Shown in pieces: positions 53,939-63,491 of a stretch of 64,000 nucleotides of DNA. Each line of letters starts with the position of its first letter. The stretch's first letter is position 1. Position numbers and translations under genes: made by a program. Source of the stretch: an uncultured Moraxella sp. Its GTDB lineage: Bacteria > Pseudomonadota > Gammaproteobacteria > Pseudomonadales > Moraxellaceae. The DNA is taken from positions 1 through 64,000 of the forward strand of contig CALTTC010000007.1 of NCBI GenBank assembly GCA_943908425.1, given 5' to 3'. The notes below the pieces were generated by a model. The model was not told the origin of the DNA. It did no database searches and saw only the letters and a list, made by a program, of their open reading frames with translations.

Positions 53939-55228
53939 ATGATGAAAATGTATTCTGCGCCGCGACAAGGGCAGTTTGCCGCTGTGCTGCTTGTGAGCTT
54001 CTGTTTGCATATTACCGCCTTTGTGGCAAGCAATGAGCGGGTATTAAAACAGCAAGAAAATACAGTGAGCGAGATTTTTTTGGCAAAAATTGCAGAAGAG
54101 ATAACCACCCCACTTGCCGTGGGTGACAAGGTAAGCCTTGCAGTGATTGCTAATCGTTATGACACCGACCCTGCCATTAGCTATGTGGCAATTTATGATA
54201 AAGACGAGACGCTACTTGTGCCAGTGGGACAAGACAATGCCAATGCTGGCAAAGAAACGCTGGTTACCAATAATGGGCAAGTGCTTGGCAAAGTGCTATT
54301 AAAAACCACGCCCATCAATCGGGCACAGATGGTGAGCAGTCATTGGCTGTTTTTGTGTGCGACGCTTGTCCTGCACCTAATGCTATGGTTTATTTATGGG
54401 TATATCGCCCGCCCAACCCAGCAAATGTACGATAAAATCGCCCAAAATGTGCGCAAAAATCTGCTCACCTCTGGCATATTGCCCACCGCGCCAGACAACC
54501 AAAACACGCAAGCCGATACCCAAACCACCCCCACCAATAATGTAGCAACTTATCTACAAGGAAAATTGACCACAGCTACGTCTGATAATTCTAGCACACC
54601 ACACCAAGCCACACCCACCACAACTAGTAACGCCGATACCAATGGCTTAATGGTGTGGATGCAATTTAACGACAAGCACAACGTTTTGCCACTTTTGGTA
54701 GAAGAAGAAGCGGTGCACTATTTTGCTTTGTGCGATGAATTATTAACCAAGATGCTAAGTGTGTTATTGGCACAGCCCAATTTATCAGGCGTGGTATTGA
54801 CAAAATGCACCCCTTTTACGCGTCAAGGTGCGGGGGTGTATCTAGATAAAAAAAGTGCGGACGTTGCTGACACAAAGCTTGTGCTAGCGACAGCGATGCT
54901 AAGTAAACTTGCGGTACTTGTAGCAGATGTCGTCTATAAAAAGCACCGCGAACTGGGCTATTTTGCCTTGCCAATGCAAGCGGTAGCGTGTCAGGCAGAT
55001 GAGCTTGCCTACGCCCAAAAATTGCTACGCCAGCATTCAGAAAATAGCCTTGTGATGCTAGCTAAAGCCAAAGTAGCACCGCTGGCAACGCTAATGAACA
55101 TCGCCCCTTTTAGCGCCCCAAGCAGTATCTATGAGCGCAACTGTTATGCCATTACCGCTTTGTCGGATACCCTAGCTGCTACATTGACTAAATTGCGCAA
55201 ACAAACCTTAAGCCAACAAAAAACTTGA
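53939..55228 (+). CDS. Smp/YtjB-like two-helix membrane protein
   Basis: A 429-residue protein with an N-terminal helix (about 13-30), a periplasmic PAS-like domain (about 40-130), a second helix (about 140-158), then a Thr/Gln/Asn-rich linker and a cytoplasmic domain of about 200 residues. The layout and the divergent position next to serB fit Smp (YtjB), a membrane protein of unknown role. The cytoplasmic part is longer than in E. coli and has no family I recognise. Start ATG at 53939, or 53942. Confidence 0.65.
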   Translation: MMKMYSAPRQGQFAAVLLVSFCLHITAFVASNERVLKQQENTVSEIFLAKIAEEITTPLAVGDKVSLAVIANRYDTDPAISYVAIYDKDETLLVPVGQDNANAGKETLVTNNGQVLGKVLLKTTPINRAQMVSSHWLFLCATLVLHLMLWFIYGYIARPTQQMYDKIAQNVRKNLLTSGILPTAPDNQNTQADTQTTPTNNVATYLQGKLTTATSDNSSTPHQATPTTTSNADTNGLMVWMQFNDKHNVLPLLVEEEAVHYFALCDELLTKMLSVLLAQPNLSGVVLTKCTPFTRQGAGVYLDKKSADVADTKLVLATAMLSKLAVLVADVVYKKHRELGYFALPMQAVACQADELAYAQKLLRQHSENSLVMLAKAKVAPLATLMNIAPFSAPSSIYERNCYAITALSDTLAATLTKLRKQTLSQQKT

Positions 55229-55277
55229 CAAGTGATAAATAACGTATTATAAGGCTGTTATTTATGCGGAGAAAGCG

Positions 55278-55502
55278 ATGAGCCACGATATTGACGATGA
55301 TTTTGATGATGAGTTTGTAAGCGATGGGGAATTTGCCGACAGTGGCGAGGATATTATTGACGACACCAAAGCCAAACCCCTAGAAAAACGCCTAAAAATA
55401 GATGCGATGCTAGAAGAACAACGCTTAAATAAACTCAAAAAAGCCTTAGAAGAAGGCGATGATTTTGCCGAATTTGACGATGAATTTGACGATGCTTTTT
55501 AG
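55278..55502 (+). CDS. Small highly acidic protein, PA3496-like
   Basis: A 74-residue protein dominated by Asp and Glu at both ends (DDDFDDEF, EFDDEFDDAF) around a basic helix (KRLKIDAMLEEQRLNKLKK). The acidic-basic-acidic pattern resembles the PA3496 family of putative envelope-integrity proteins, but the match is short. GGAGAAAGCG precedes the ATG. It follows the Smp-like gene by 49 bp. Confidence 0.6.
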   Translation: MSHDIDDDFDDEFVSDGEFADSGEDIIDDTKAKPLEKRLKIDAMLEEQRLNKLKKALEEGDDFAEFDDEFDDAF

Positions 55503-55687
55503 GTTAAGATAAGATGACTTGTGGGGTTTTGTTGAAGTTGTGAGACAAATTTTTAAAATGAGTGTTAAAACAAGTTTTAAAATCAGCCTTTAAAGCCAAC
55601 GTTAAAATCCAATTAACAAAATTGCTTTAATTTAATGCTAAAGATTAAAGAATTTATTTTACCAGTGAATTTAAAAAAGAGCGTATT

Positions 55688-56218
55688 ATGACCAAAGATG
55701 AATTATTTGACTATTTAAGTAGTGATGCCAATGAATTTGGGCTAGACCCTGTAGCAGGACACGGTTTTTTGTGTGCAAGCGTTGTAGGTAAGCCCTTGCC
55801 AAATTGGCTGTCTTTGTTTTTTGATGGCAAAGCAGACGATGTGCCAGATGACGTTAAGCAGGCATTATCGGCGTGGCAAAATGAGCTACTTGACACCTTA
55901 CAAAATGAAGAACCATTAACGCTACCTTTTGACGATGGCGATGAAGTGGATTTGTCCGATGAAGGCGATATTGTGGCTTGGTGCATTGGTTTTGTTGATG
56001 CAATGTATGGCGATGAGCATAGCCACTGGTTTGATAACGCTGATACCGAAGAAGAAGTGGCGGATTTGACCTTGCCGATGGTGGTGCTATCAGGACTTGC
56101 TGATGAAGACGAAGAGCTGATGTCAATGCGTGATGACGAAGAGCTGATGGTGGCGATGGCAGATAGCTTGGAAGATAATTTGACCGAATTATTTTTATTG
56201 TTCCATACTAAAGAATAA
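55688..56218 (+). CDS. UPF0149 (YecA/YgfB) family protein
   Basis: A 176-residue acidic, helical protein. The HGFLCASVVGKPLPNW and WCIGFVDAMYG segments are typical of the UPF0149 family. The zinc-binding SEC-C tail present in some members is absent. Function is poorly defined; YgfB in Pseudomonas affects gene regulation. It stands alone. Confidence 0.82.
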   Translation: MTKDELFDYLSSDANEFGLDPVAGHGFLCASVVGKPLPNWLSLFFDGKADDVPDDVKQALSAWQNELLDTLQNEEPLTLPFDDGDEVDLSDEGDIVAWCIGFVDAMYGDEHSHWFDNADTEEEVADLTLPMVVLSGLADEDEELMSMRDDEELMVAMADSLEDNLTELFLLFHTKE

Positions 56219-56556
56219 CAAGCAGGCGGTGCAATGTGACAGTTATGCTTAAAAAGGCAGTTTGGTGATTTTAAGTGCAGTTTTAAGTTTTAAGCACAGC
56301 CAGCTAAGTGCCGTCAAGTGCTGGCTTACAGTTAATTAAATGCAGTTAATCCAGTACAGTTAATATAAAATTAGTCAAGTGCGGTTAGCCAAATGCCATT
56401 AACCATAAGCATTATCAGCCAAATCAGCCAGGTTTTATTAACGCTAAGTTTTATTAAAAAAGTGCTATTAACACCAATTAAATCAAGCACTGGCACTACC
56501 CTAACCTTGGCACTACCCTAACCTGGGTATTATCCTAACTATAGATGTCTTAAGTT
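56219..56556. other. Gene-free stretch with short repeats
   Basis: CAGTTAAT occurs three times near 56330-56365, and the 17-bp unit TGGCACTACCCTAACCT is repeated in tandem at 56491-56524 with a degenerate third copy. No gene or RNA was recognised. Confidence 0.6.
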
Positions 56557-56877
56557 ATGCAATTATCCAATTTAGAACACTTACCCAATTACACCATTAC
56601 CGAACGCCTTGATGTGGTTTATGGCAGTAGCGTGCGCTCAAAACACGTTGGCAAGGATTTTTTGGCAGGGCTAAAAAATCTGGTCGGCGGTGAACTTGTT
56701 GCCTATACGGAGCTATTAGAAGAATCACGCCAAGAAGCACTAAATCGTATGATTGAAAAAGCTAAAATGCTCGGGGCAGATGCGGTGGTGGGCATTCGTT
56801 TTTCAACGTCTAGTATCACAGCTGGGGCATCTGAGATTTTTGTTTATGGCACAGCGGTCAAAGCCGTGCCGTACTAG
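56557..56877 (+). CDS. YbjQ/UPF0145 family protein
   Basis: A 106-residue cytoplasmic protein with the YbjQ pattern: VVYGSSVRSKHVGKDFLAGL near residue 20, then GGELVAYTELLEESRQEALN, GADAVVGIRF and YGTAVKA. YbjQ proteins form pentamers and are often annotated as heavy-metal-binding on weak grounds. A paralogue with a membrane anchor follows 13 bp later. Confidence 0.88.
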   Translation: MQLSNLEHLPNYTITERLDVVYGSSVRSKHVGKDFLAGLKNLVGGELVAYTELLEESRQEALNRMIEKAKMLGADAVVGIRFSTSSITAGASEIFVYGTAVKAVPY

Positions 56878-56890
56878 TGGAAGTGATGTG

Positions 56891-57364
56891 GTGGAGTATT
56901 TTATTAGTCAGTTGATACAGCTTATCGGCATTATATTGATGATGGCGATAGGGTGGTATTTTGGCACAAGGGCAGAGCGTCGCCATTTGGCACAGCTTGA
57001 TGAGCAAGAAAAACACCTTGGGCATATTATTGTCTCAAGCGAGCGTTTTTTTGTGCCGATGACTAACAAAGATGGTCAATTGGTGGTGGGTAGTGTGGTC
57101 ATCGCCCAAGATTATTTTAAGCATATGGTGGCAATGGTCTTAAGCTTGCTTGGCAAAAATCTCACCGTTTTTGAGCAATTATTAGAACGTTCTCGGCGAG
57201 AAGCGGTGTTGCGATTAAAGCGTGAAGCTTATTTGGCAGGATACAATCAAATATATGGCGTACGTTTGAAAAGCACTGTTGTCGGCGGTGGTGTTGAGAC
57301 GATTGCTTATGGTACAGCAATCAATGCACTGGACAAAAGCGTGCCACCGCCATTACCAAAATAA
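56891..57364 (+). CDS. Membrane-anchored YbjQ-like paralogue
   Basis: A 157-residue protein with one N-terminal helix (about 5-22) and a divergent YbjQ domain (FEQLLERSRREAVLRLKREA, YNQIYGVRLKST, YGTAINA) ending in a Pro-rich tail. The start is most likely the second of two GTG codons (56891; the first is 56888), 7 bp after GGAAG. An ATG at 56886 is in another frame. It is probably coupled to the preceding YbjQ gene. Confidence 0.75.
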   Translation: MEYFISQLIQLIGIILMMAIGWYFGTRAERRHLAQLDEQEKHLGHIIVSSERFFVPMTNKDGQLVVGSVVIAQDYFKHMVAMVLSLLGKNLTVFEQLLERSRREAVLRLKREAYLAGYNQIYGVRLKSTVVGGGVETIAYGTAINALDKSVPPPLPK

Positions 57365-57547
57365 ATTAAAACCAAAATAAATCAAACATTAATACGCTTT
57401 GGTTAAAATGATTTGATGGCAATTGTAGATGAATTTTTAAAACCTAAAAATCAAATTATCCTAAAAATCAAAAGCCAAGGTAAAACCCAAAATCAAAATC
57501 AAAACCTAAGTTAATATCAACGTAACAACCAATAAGAGAGTACTTGA

Positions 57548-60442
57548 ATGACCCAATCTACTAGCACAATGAACGACAGCCTAAAGCAATTAAGCGAAGG
57601 CTATGACCCCAAAGTCTTAGAGCAAGGTCTTTATGACACTTGGGAACAACAAGGTTATTTTGTCCCTGATTTTGATAAAAAAGACGCTTTTGCCATTGCC
57701 TTGCCTCCGCCCAATGTAACAGGCTCGCTACATATGGGACACGGCTTTAATAATACCATTATGGATACACTGATTCGTTATCAGCGAATGCTTGGCAAAA
57801 ATACCTTGTGGCAGGCAGGCACTGACCACGCAGGCATTGCCACACAAATGGTGGTGGAGCGACAATTAAATGCCCAAGGGATAACACGCCACGATTTGGG
57901 ACGTGAAGCCTTTTTGGATAAGGTGTGGACTTGGAAGGAACAAAGCGGTAATCAAATTACCAAGCAAATTCGCCGTTTGGGGTCTAGTGTGGACTGGAGC
58001 CGTGAACGCTTTACGATGGACGATGGGCTGTCCAAAGCGGTGCAAGAAGTGTTTGTGCGGTTGTATGAAGATGGCTTGATTTATCGTGGCAAACGCTTGG
58101 TGAATTGGGACATTAAATTACAAACGGCGATTAGCGATTTGGAAGTGGAAAATCGTGATGAGCAAGGGTTTATGTACCACGTTCGCTATCCTTTTGTGAA
58201 AGGGCAGACCGATGCCAACGGGGCAAGCCTTGACGGTAAATTTATGCACATTGCGACCACTCGCCCTGAGACCATTTTGGCGGACGGCTGTTTGGCGGTG
58301 CATACCGATGATGAGCGTTACAAAGATGTGCTTGGCAAAATGGTACACGTCCCCTTGACCGACCGCACCATTCCTGTGCTGGCTGACCCTTATCCTGACC
58401 CTAATTTTGGTACAGGATGTGTTAAAATCACCCCTGCCCACGATTTTAATGATTATGACGTTGGTACACGCCACGATATTGAGATTATCAATTTGATGAA
58501 TCTTGATGGCACAATGAACAACAACGCCCCAACTGTCTACCAAGGGCTTGACCGTTTGGACGCCAGAGACAAAATCATTGACGATTTAAAAACACACGGC
58601 TTTTTGGAAAAAATAGAACCACACACGCTAAAACGTCCTTATGGCGACCGCTCTGGGGTGGTGATTGAACCTTTGCTTACTGACCAATGGTATGTGGCGG
58701 TAGAAAAACTTGCTCGCCCTGCGATAGATGCGGTAGCGGACGGTCGCATTCAATTTGTGCCAGAGCAGTACAAAAATATGTACATGTCGTGGATGAATGA
58801 CATTCAAGACTGGTGCATTAGCAGACAACTGTGGTGGGGGCATCGTATTCCTGCTTGGTATGATGACAAAGGCGGTATCTATGTGGGACGAGACGAAAGC
58901 GAAATTCGCCAAAAATACGCCCTAAGCGATGACATCAAGCTTAGCCAAGACAATGACGTGCTAGACACTTGGTTTAGCTCCGCTCTTTGGACGTTTAGCA
59001 CGCTTGATTGGGCAGGCGAGCAAGATTTTGCTGACTATAGCGAAGCCCTAAAGGTCTTTCACCCAACCGATGTGTTGGTAACAGGATTTGACATCATTTT
59101 CTTTTGGGTGGCAAGAATGATTATGATGACGATGTATTTTATTAAGGACAAAGACGGCACGCCACAAGTTCCCTTTAAAACCGTCTATGTCCACGGATTG
59201 GTGCGAGATGCTCAAGGGCAAAAAATGAGCAAATCCAAAGGTAATGTGCTAGACCCCATTGATTTGATTGATGGCATTGATTTGGATAGCCTGATTAAAA
59301 AACGCACAACGGGTCTTATGAATCCTAAAGATGCCGACAAAATTACCAAACAAACCAAGCAAGAATTCCCAGATGGCATTACAGGATTTGGCACTGATGC
59401 CTTGCGATTTACGTTTGCATCCTTGGCAAGTACAGGGCGAGACATTAATTTTGATTTAAAACGTATTGAAGGTTATCGTAATTTTTGTAATAAAATTTGG
59501 AACGCCAGCCGTTTTGTGTTGATGAACTGCGTGGATAAGCAAAATAATCCCTTGCCCATTGACCACACTGCCAAATCAGAACTTTGGGAGTTGCCAGAGC
59601 GGTGGATTATGAGCCGTCTAAATGCCACGATTGGCGATATTCATCAACATATGAGCCAGTATCGTTTTGATTTATTAAGCCAAGCAATTTATGAATTTAT
59701 TTGGAATGAATATTGCGACTGGTATGTGGAGCTTGCCAAATCTGCCCTAAATGACGACAGCACCCCAAGCGAACGTAAAGCCCAAATCCGCTATGTGCTA
59801 CTGTGTGTGCTTGAGACGGCGTTGCGGTTTACGCACCCTATTATGCCTTATATCACCGAAACGCTGTGGCAAAGTGTCGCCCCACTGATTGGTAAAAAGA
59901 CAGCAAACAGTATTATGCTCGCTAAATTTCCACACGCTGATACGGCACTGATTGATGAGACAGCAACCAAAGATATGGCGTGGCTACAAGAGCTGATTGG
60001 GGCGGTGCGTAATATCCGTGGCGAGATGAAACTGGGCAATGCTCTAAAACTGCCTGTCTTGTTGCAAAATCTCTCTGATAAAGAACAACTTCAATTAAAC
60101 CGTATTGAAGGGCAATTTAAGACCCTTGCCAAGGTGGATACCCTAACCGTTGTCCCTGCTGATGACGATGTGCCACTCTCGTCAGCGTCTCTTGTGGGGC
60201 AAGTTAAGGTACTGGTGCCGATGAAAGGGCTGATTGACCCAAGTGCTGAAATCGCACGGCTACAAAAAGTGCGTGATAAACTACAAAAACAAGCCGATGT
60301 GCTAAGCGGTAAATTAAATAATGATAAATTTGTCGCCAACGCCCCAAAAGAAGTGGTGGAAGCGGAAAGGGCGAAATTGACACAGATTGAAGGACAGCTT
60401 GGGGAGATTGGGGGGAGAGTAGAGCAGTTGAAGGGGGTTTGA
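57548..60442 (+). CDS. valS: Valyl-tRNA synthetase
   Basis: Class Ia synthetase of 964 residues. The HIGH-type motif is in PPPNVTGSLHMGHG near residue 52. The editing domain carries TTRPETILAD near 234 and the KMSKS motif is in GQKMSKSKGNV near 557. An anticodon-binding domain follows and a C-terminal coiled coil (about 895-964) ends the protein. GAGAG precedes the ATG. No GCGC site was found in the gene. Confidence 0.97.
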   Translation: MTQSTSTMNDSLKQLSEGYDPKVLEQGLYDTWEQQGYFVPDFDKKDAFAIALPPPNVTGSLHMGHGFNNTIMDTLIRYQRMLGKNTLWQAGTDHAGIATQMVVERQLNAQGITRHDLGREAFLDKVWTWKEQSGNQITKQIRRLGSSVDWSRERFTMDDGLSKAVQEVFVRLYEDGLIYRGKRLVNWDIKLQTAISDLEVENRDEQGFMYHVRYPFVKGQTDANGASLDGKFMHIATTRPETILADGCLAVHTDDERYKDVLGKMVHVPLTDRTIPVLADPYPDPNFGTGCVKITPAHDFNDYDVGTRHDIEIINLMNLDGTMNNNAPTVYQGLDRLDARDKIIDDLKTHGFLEKIEPHTLKRPYGDRSGVVIEPLLTDQWYVAVEKLARPAIDAVADGRIQFVPEQYKNMYMSWMNDIQDWCISRQLWWGHRIPAWYDDKGGIYVGRDESEIRQKYALSDDIKLSQDNDVLDTWFSSALWTFSTLDWAGEQDFADYSEALKVFHPTDVLVTGFDIIFFWVARMIMMTMYFIKDKDGTPQVPFKTVYVHGLVRDAQGQKMSKSKGNVLDPIDLIDGIDLDSLIKKRTTGLMNPKDADKITKQTKQEFPDGITGFGTDALRFTFASLASTGRDINFDLKRIEGYRNFCNKIWNASRFVLMNCVDKQNNPLPIDHTAKSELWELPERWIMSRLNATIGDIHQHMSQYRFDLLSQAIYEFIWNEYCDWYVELAKSALNDDSTPSERKAQIRYVLLCVLETALRFTHPIMPYITETLWQSVAPLIGKKTANSIMLAKFPHADTALIDETATKDMAWLQELIGAVRNIRGEMKLGNALKLPVLLQNLSDKEQLQLNRIEGQFKTLAKVDTLTVVPADDDVPLSSASLVGQVKVLVPMKGLIDPSAEIARLQKVRDKLQKQADVLSGKLNNDKFVANAPKEVVEAERAKLTQIEGQLGEIGGRVEQLKGV

Positions 60443-60503
60443 TAAAGGTAAGATTTAGGCTAAATATATTATGTAAAAAAGGTAATATTTTGACATCTGC
60501 TTG

Positions 60504-60537
60504 ATGAGTGGTTTGACCTTGTCTAACCACTCATTTT
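60504..60537 (+). terminator. Terminator of valS
   Basis: ATGAGTGGTT (60504-60513) and AACCACTCAT (60525-60534) form a perfect 10-bp stem followed by TTTT. Confidence 0.85.
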
Positions 60538-60648
60538 ACAAAATTAACTATTGCGCTTAGTACAATAAGTTTACAGTAATCACCTTACACAATCCTGCTT
60601 AACTGCTCAAGGTATTTTCGCAAGAATTATCATAAAAACCTAGCCACC

Positions 60649-60798
60649 ATGTATAACACTAACCAACTGCTTGATAGTAAAAATACCTATGCATATGGGT
60701 TTAAAAAATATCAATTGCTCTATCGGTAATCAGTGGAAAATCCGTTTAAGGATGCTATAGACGCTTTTGATGAGCAACTAAAGCCTTTTACTAGTTAG
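60649..60798 (+). pseudogene. Remnant A of a cassette gene tail
   Basis: A frame of 49 codons with one internal TAA (60727-60729) reads MYNTNQLLDSKNTYAYGF, KKYQLLYR, stop, SVENPFKDAIDAFDEQLKPF. The KYQ(L/F)L(Y/H)R segment recurs in remnant B 650 bp downstream, and the DNA around it is clearly related (AAATATCAATT at both). It looks like the tail of a decayed gene; the family is unknown. Confidence 0.45.
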
Positions 60799-60822
60799 AC
60801 TTTTTTTAGGGGGTCAAAAGTT

Positions 60823-61155
60823 ATGAAAATTACCCATAATATAACCGCCCGACTAATAAGTCTTAATGAAAAAGGCCCAAAGTTATTGATATTATTGAAC
60901 AATAAACCGCTAAACGTTATTGTTGATGGATGTTGCTTAAACGATGTAATAAAAGTGGGTGTAGATAGATTTATTTTATTTATAACTTATGATTGTCCAT
61001 TTGAGGAGACGTTAAGTGTTTATTTGATTGATGCAATGAATTCATTAATTCTTGATAGCCTATGGATTGGTTTAATGTATGAGACAGATATTTTTTTAGG
61101 TGTTAATATTGAAAATGATGATATTGTATTTAAATTTATTGGCAATAAATTATGA
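60823..61155 (+). CDS. Hypothetical 110-residue protein
   Basis: A small, hydrophobic-rich but probably soluble protein, mostly beta-strand in pattern. AGGGGG lies 11 bp before the ATG. I do not recognise a family. It sits between two related gene remnants and upstream of a decayed peptidoglycan-hydrolase gene, so an immunity-type role is possible but unproven. Its AT content is well above that of valS. Confidence 0.6.
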   Translation: MKITHNITARLISLNEKGPKLLILLNNKPLNVIVDGCCLNDVIKVGVDRFILFITYDCPFEETLSVYLIDAMNSLILDSLWIGLMYETDIFLGVNIENDDIVFKFIGNKL

Positions 61156-61300
61156 AAATTAAAATATTTAAAATATGGCTTTTTTAGTACTTCTTATTTT
61201 TTTAGAGAATGGATGAATCCCACCATTCATAGAAAATTATCTACTAAATATTGCCTAAAAATACAAAACATTTAGATTGTAAAATGAACATGAGGCTTAA
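61156..61300. other. Short AT-rich spacer
   Basis: No gene, repeat or signal could be recognised between the 110-residue ORF and remnant B. Confidence 0.4.
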
Positions 61301-61465
61301 AAATATCAATTCCTCCACCGGCAGCCAGTGAATAATCTGCCCAATGATATTACGATAGACCCAAAAGACAAGGAATGTATCCGAGTGAGGGCTATTGATG
61401 AAGCCATTCCCAAAAGTGAACGTGCTCGTACAGGCATGAATGTTAAACTACAAAGATGTAAGTAA
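61301..61465 (+). pseudogene. Remnant B of a cassette gene tail
   Basis: The frame reads KYQFLHRQPVNNLPNDITID, then PKDKECIRVRAIDEAIPKSE and ends RCK. A stop lies immediately upstream, so the 5' part is missing. Its TAA overlaps the ATG of the next frame by one base, the overlap expected of an intact operon, which suggests that the original gene was cotranscribed with the hydrolase gene. The family is unknown. Confidence 0.5.
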
Positions 61466-63491
61466 TGCAAACTTTAGAACTTGCCGCCAAAAAAGAAATT
61501 GATCAAGACCTAAAGTATTGGCAATCACAAAACATTAAAATAGAAACAGGTACCAAACCCACCTAAGTCTTTATGGATACCCATGGCGATTTCCCCCAAA
61601 ATCTTTGGGGTGTCTTTGGGAACAGATCGGCTGTGCCTGTTTTGATGGCGGTGGGTTTTACTGTGTTTTCTGATAATATTCGCACTCAAACAACACATCA
61701 TTTGATTGATGAGGATAATATCGCAACCTATGCCATCCCAAGTCTCTACCACAAGTGGCCAAAATGGTGATATACTAAAAAAATGCAAGAAGTTGCCAGT
61801 GATGGTATGGGCTGGATAGACCAAAAAACCCAGCCAATACAAGATAAGTTGAAAGAAGCCATTGACTATGGGTCAAAAACCTTCAATAAGGGTATTGACA
61901 CAGTCAGTCAAACAACGGGTAAAGTCACAGATAATATATCAAGCGCTGTATCAGGAGTGTTTAACGACAAACCATCCCAAACCCCATACCAAGCGCCAAA
62001 ACCAACAGAAATAAAACTTGTACAAATAACAACGCAAAACGAAAGAAGTAAAAATGAGGATGGGACGCCTAAGGTGGTGGTTTTTGCCGGTTCTCTGTTC
62101 TGGATGCCAAGAATTGACACTTGATGAATTAAAACAACTTTTTTCGCAAGATTCTGCAACTGTTGAAAAACTTAAAATTTGTGTTAATGCTTACAACTAC
62201 GCAAGCAAAGCTTTTATGATGAACGATTGTGGTCAAAAAGCACATTTCTTTGCTCATGTTCTGCAAGAGGTTGGAGGAAAATTTGAGATTTCAAATGGTG
62301 AAAACCTAAATTATAGTTGGGAGGCTCTTTACAAGGGTGAGTTTAAAGCATTTCATGGAGATATGGAGCTTTCAAAAAGATATGGCAGAGATGGCAAGCC
62401 AGGTCAAAAAGCAAATCAAGAGGCGATTGCTAATATTGCTTATGTCAATAGATTGGGTAACGGAAGTATAAGCTTAGGCGATGGCTGGAAATATCGTGGA
62501 AGAGGGATTATTCAGGTAACCGGGAAAGATAAGTGTCAGAAAATTAACGATACTATCAAGAAATTTCTGCCAGATTACAACAAAATTATAGATGCCAATA
62601 ATATTAATAATATTGAGGAGGGTACAATTGCTTCAATGGCTTATTGGGTTGCCTTTGGTGTTAGGGATGTAGCATAAAAAGGCAATTCTGTAGATATTTT
62701 TCATAAAACTGTAGATATTGTGAATAAAAAGACCAAATCTAGGGCAAAGAGAGTTGAAAATTTCAAAAAATGCTTACAGGTTTTTAAGGTTAATTTCTGC
62801 AATATTATAAGACCGCCAGTTCAAGAAGCCAGCAATTTGAGTTTAGGATGGCATGAACCTATTAAAAATCCTGTTTGTACCTTATATATGCAAAGTGGCG
62901 GTAGCGGGAAGAGCGAAGAACACTGGAGACTGTTTGGAAACACCAGAAATGGTGCACTACACCAAGGTTTGGATATTTTTGCTGTTGTTGGCACTCATGT
63001 TTATGCCTGTGTTGATTCAGAAGTGTATGAAAAAAAGATGGCATAAAGGCTATGGACATACTTTAACATTAAGAGTTAAGGACAAGGAAGCTTTTATGGC
63101 ACGTTGTAGAGAGTATAAATTAGCTTATGAAAAATTTGGCGAAAAGTTGCAATCATCTAATTTTGATACCAGTAAAGATATCTTTTTATTTTATGCTCAC
63201 TTGGATAAGATTTTGGTTGAAAAGGGAGATCTGGTTAAAGCGGGAGATAAGATTGCAACGTCTGGCGCATCTGGAGTGACCAGCGGTACCCCTGCTCCGC
63301 ATCTGCATTTTGAGATTTTTACCACAAGATATGCGATTGGAGAGGGGTTAAATTTTAGATGTAACCCAGGACTGTATGTTTATTTTAGAAATATATATCA
63401 AATGTCAGATGCTGAAAAAATATTGCAAAAAGAAACTGCAAAAAACGTCATTAACAACCCATCTCAACTGAATAGAACTAAGAGGTCCCAT
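61465..63491 (+). pseudogene. Decayed GH19-like plus M23 peptidoglycan hydrolase (effector-like)
   Basis: Several frames form one broken gene. The N-terminal part (61465-62100) is interrupted by TAA at 61564 and TGA at 61768. Near 62095-62115 it shifts frame into a GH19-like muramidase domain: AHFFAHVLQEVGG, NLNYSWEAL, KRYGR, IAYVNRLGNGS and GDGWKYRGRGIIQVTG. A TAA at 62675 interrupts the same frame, which continues (DIFHKTVDIVNKKTKSRAKR) into an M23/LytM domain. A second shift lies at A7 (63030-63036) and the domain then reads KGYGHTLTL, FYAHLDK and PAPHLHFEI with the catalytic His residues. Such fusions occur among antibacterial effectors and phage lysins. All domains are recognisable, so decay is recent or partly technical. 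Confidence 0.78.

Noticed and set aside
61525..61842. 105-codon minus-strand frame over the effector remnant
   Set aside because: It is antisense to the hydrolase pseudogene frame and has no start signal or domain.
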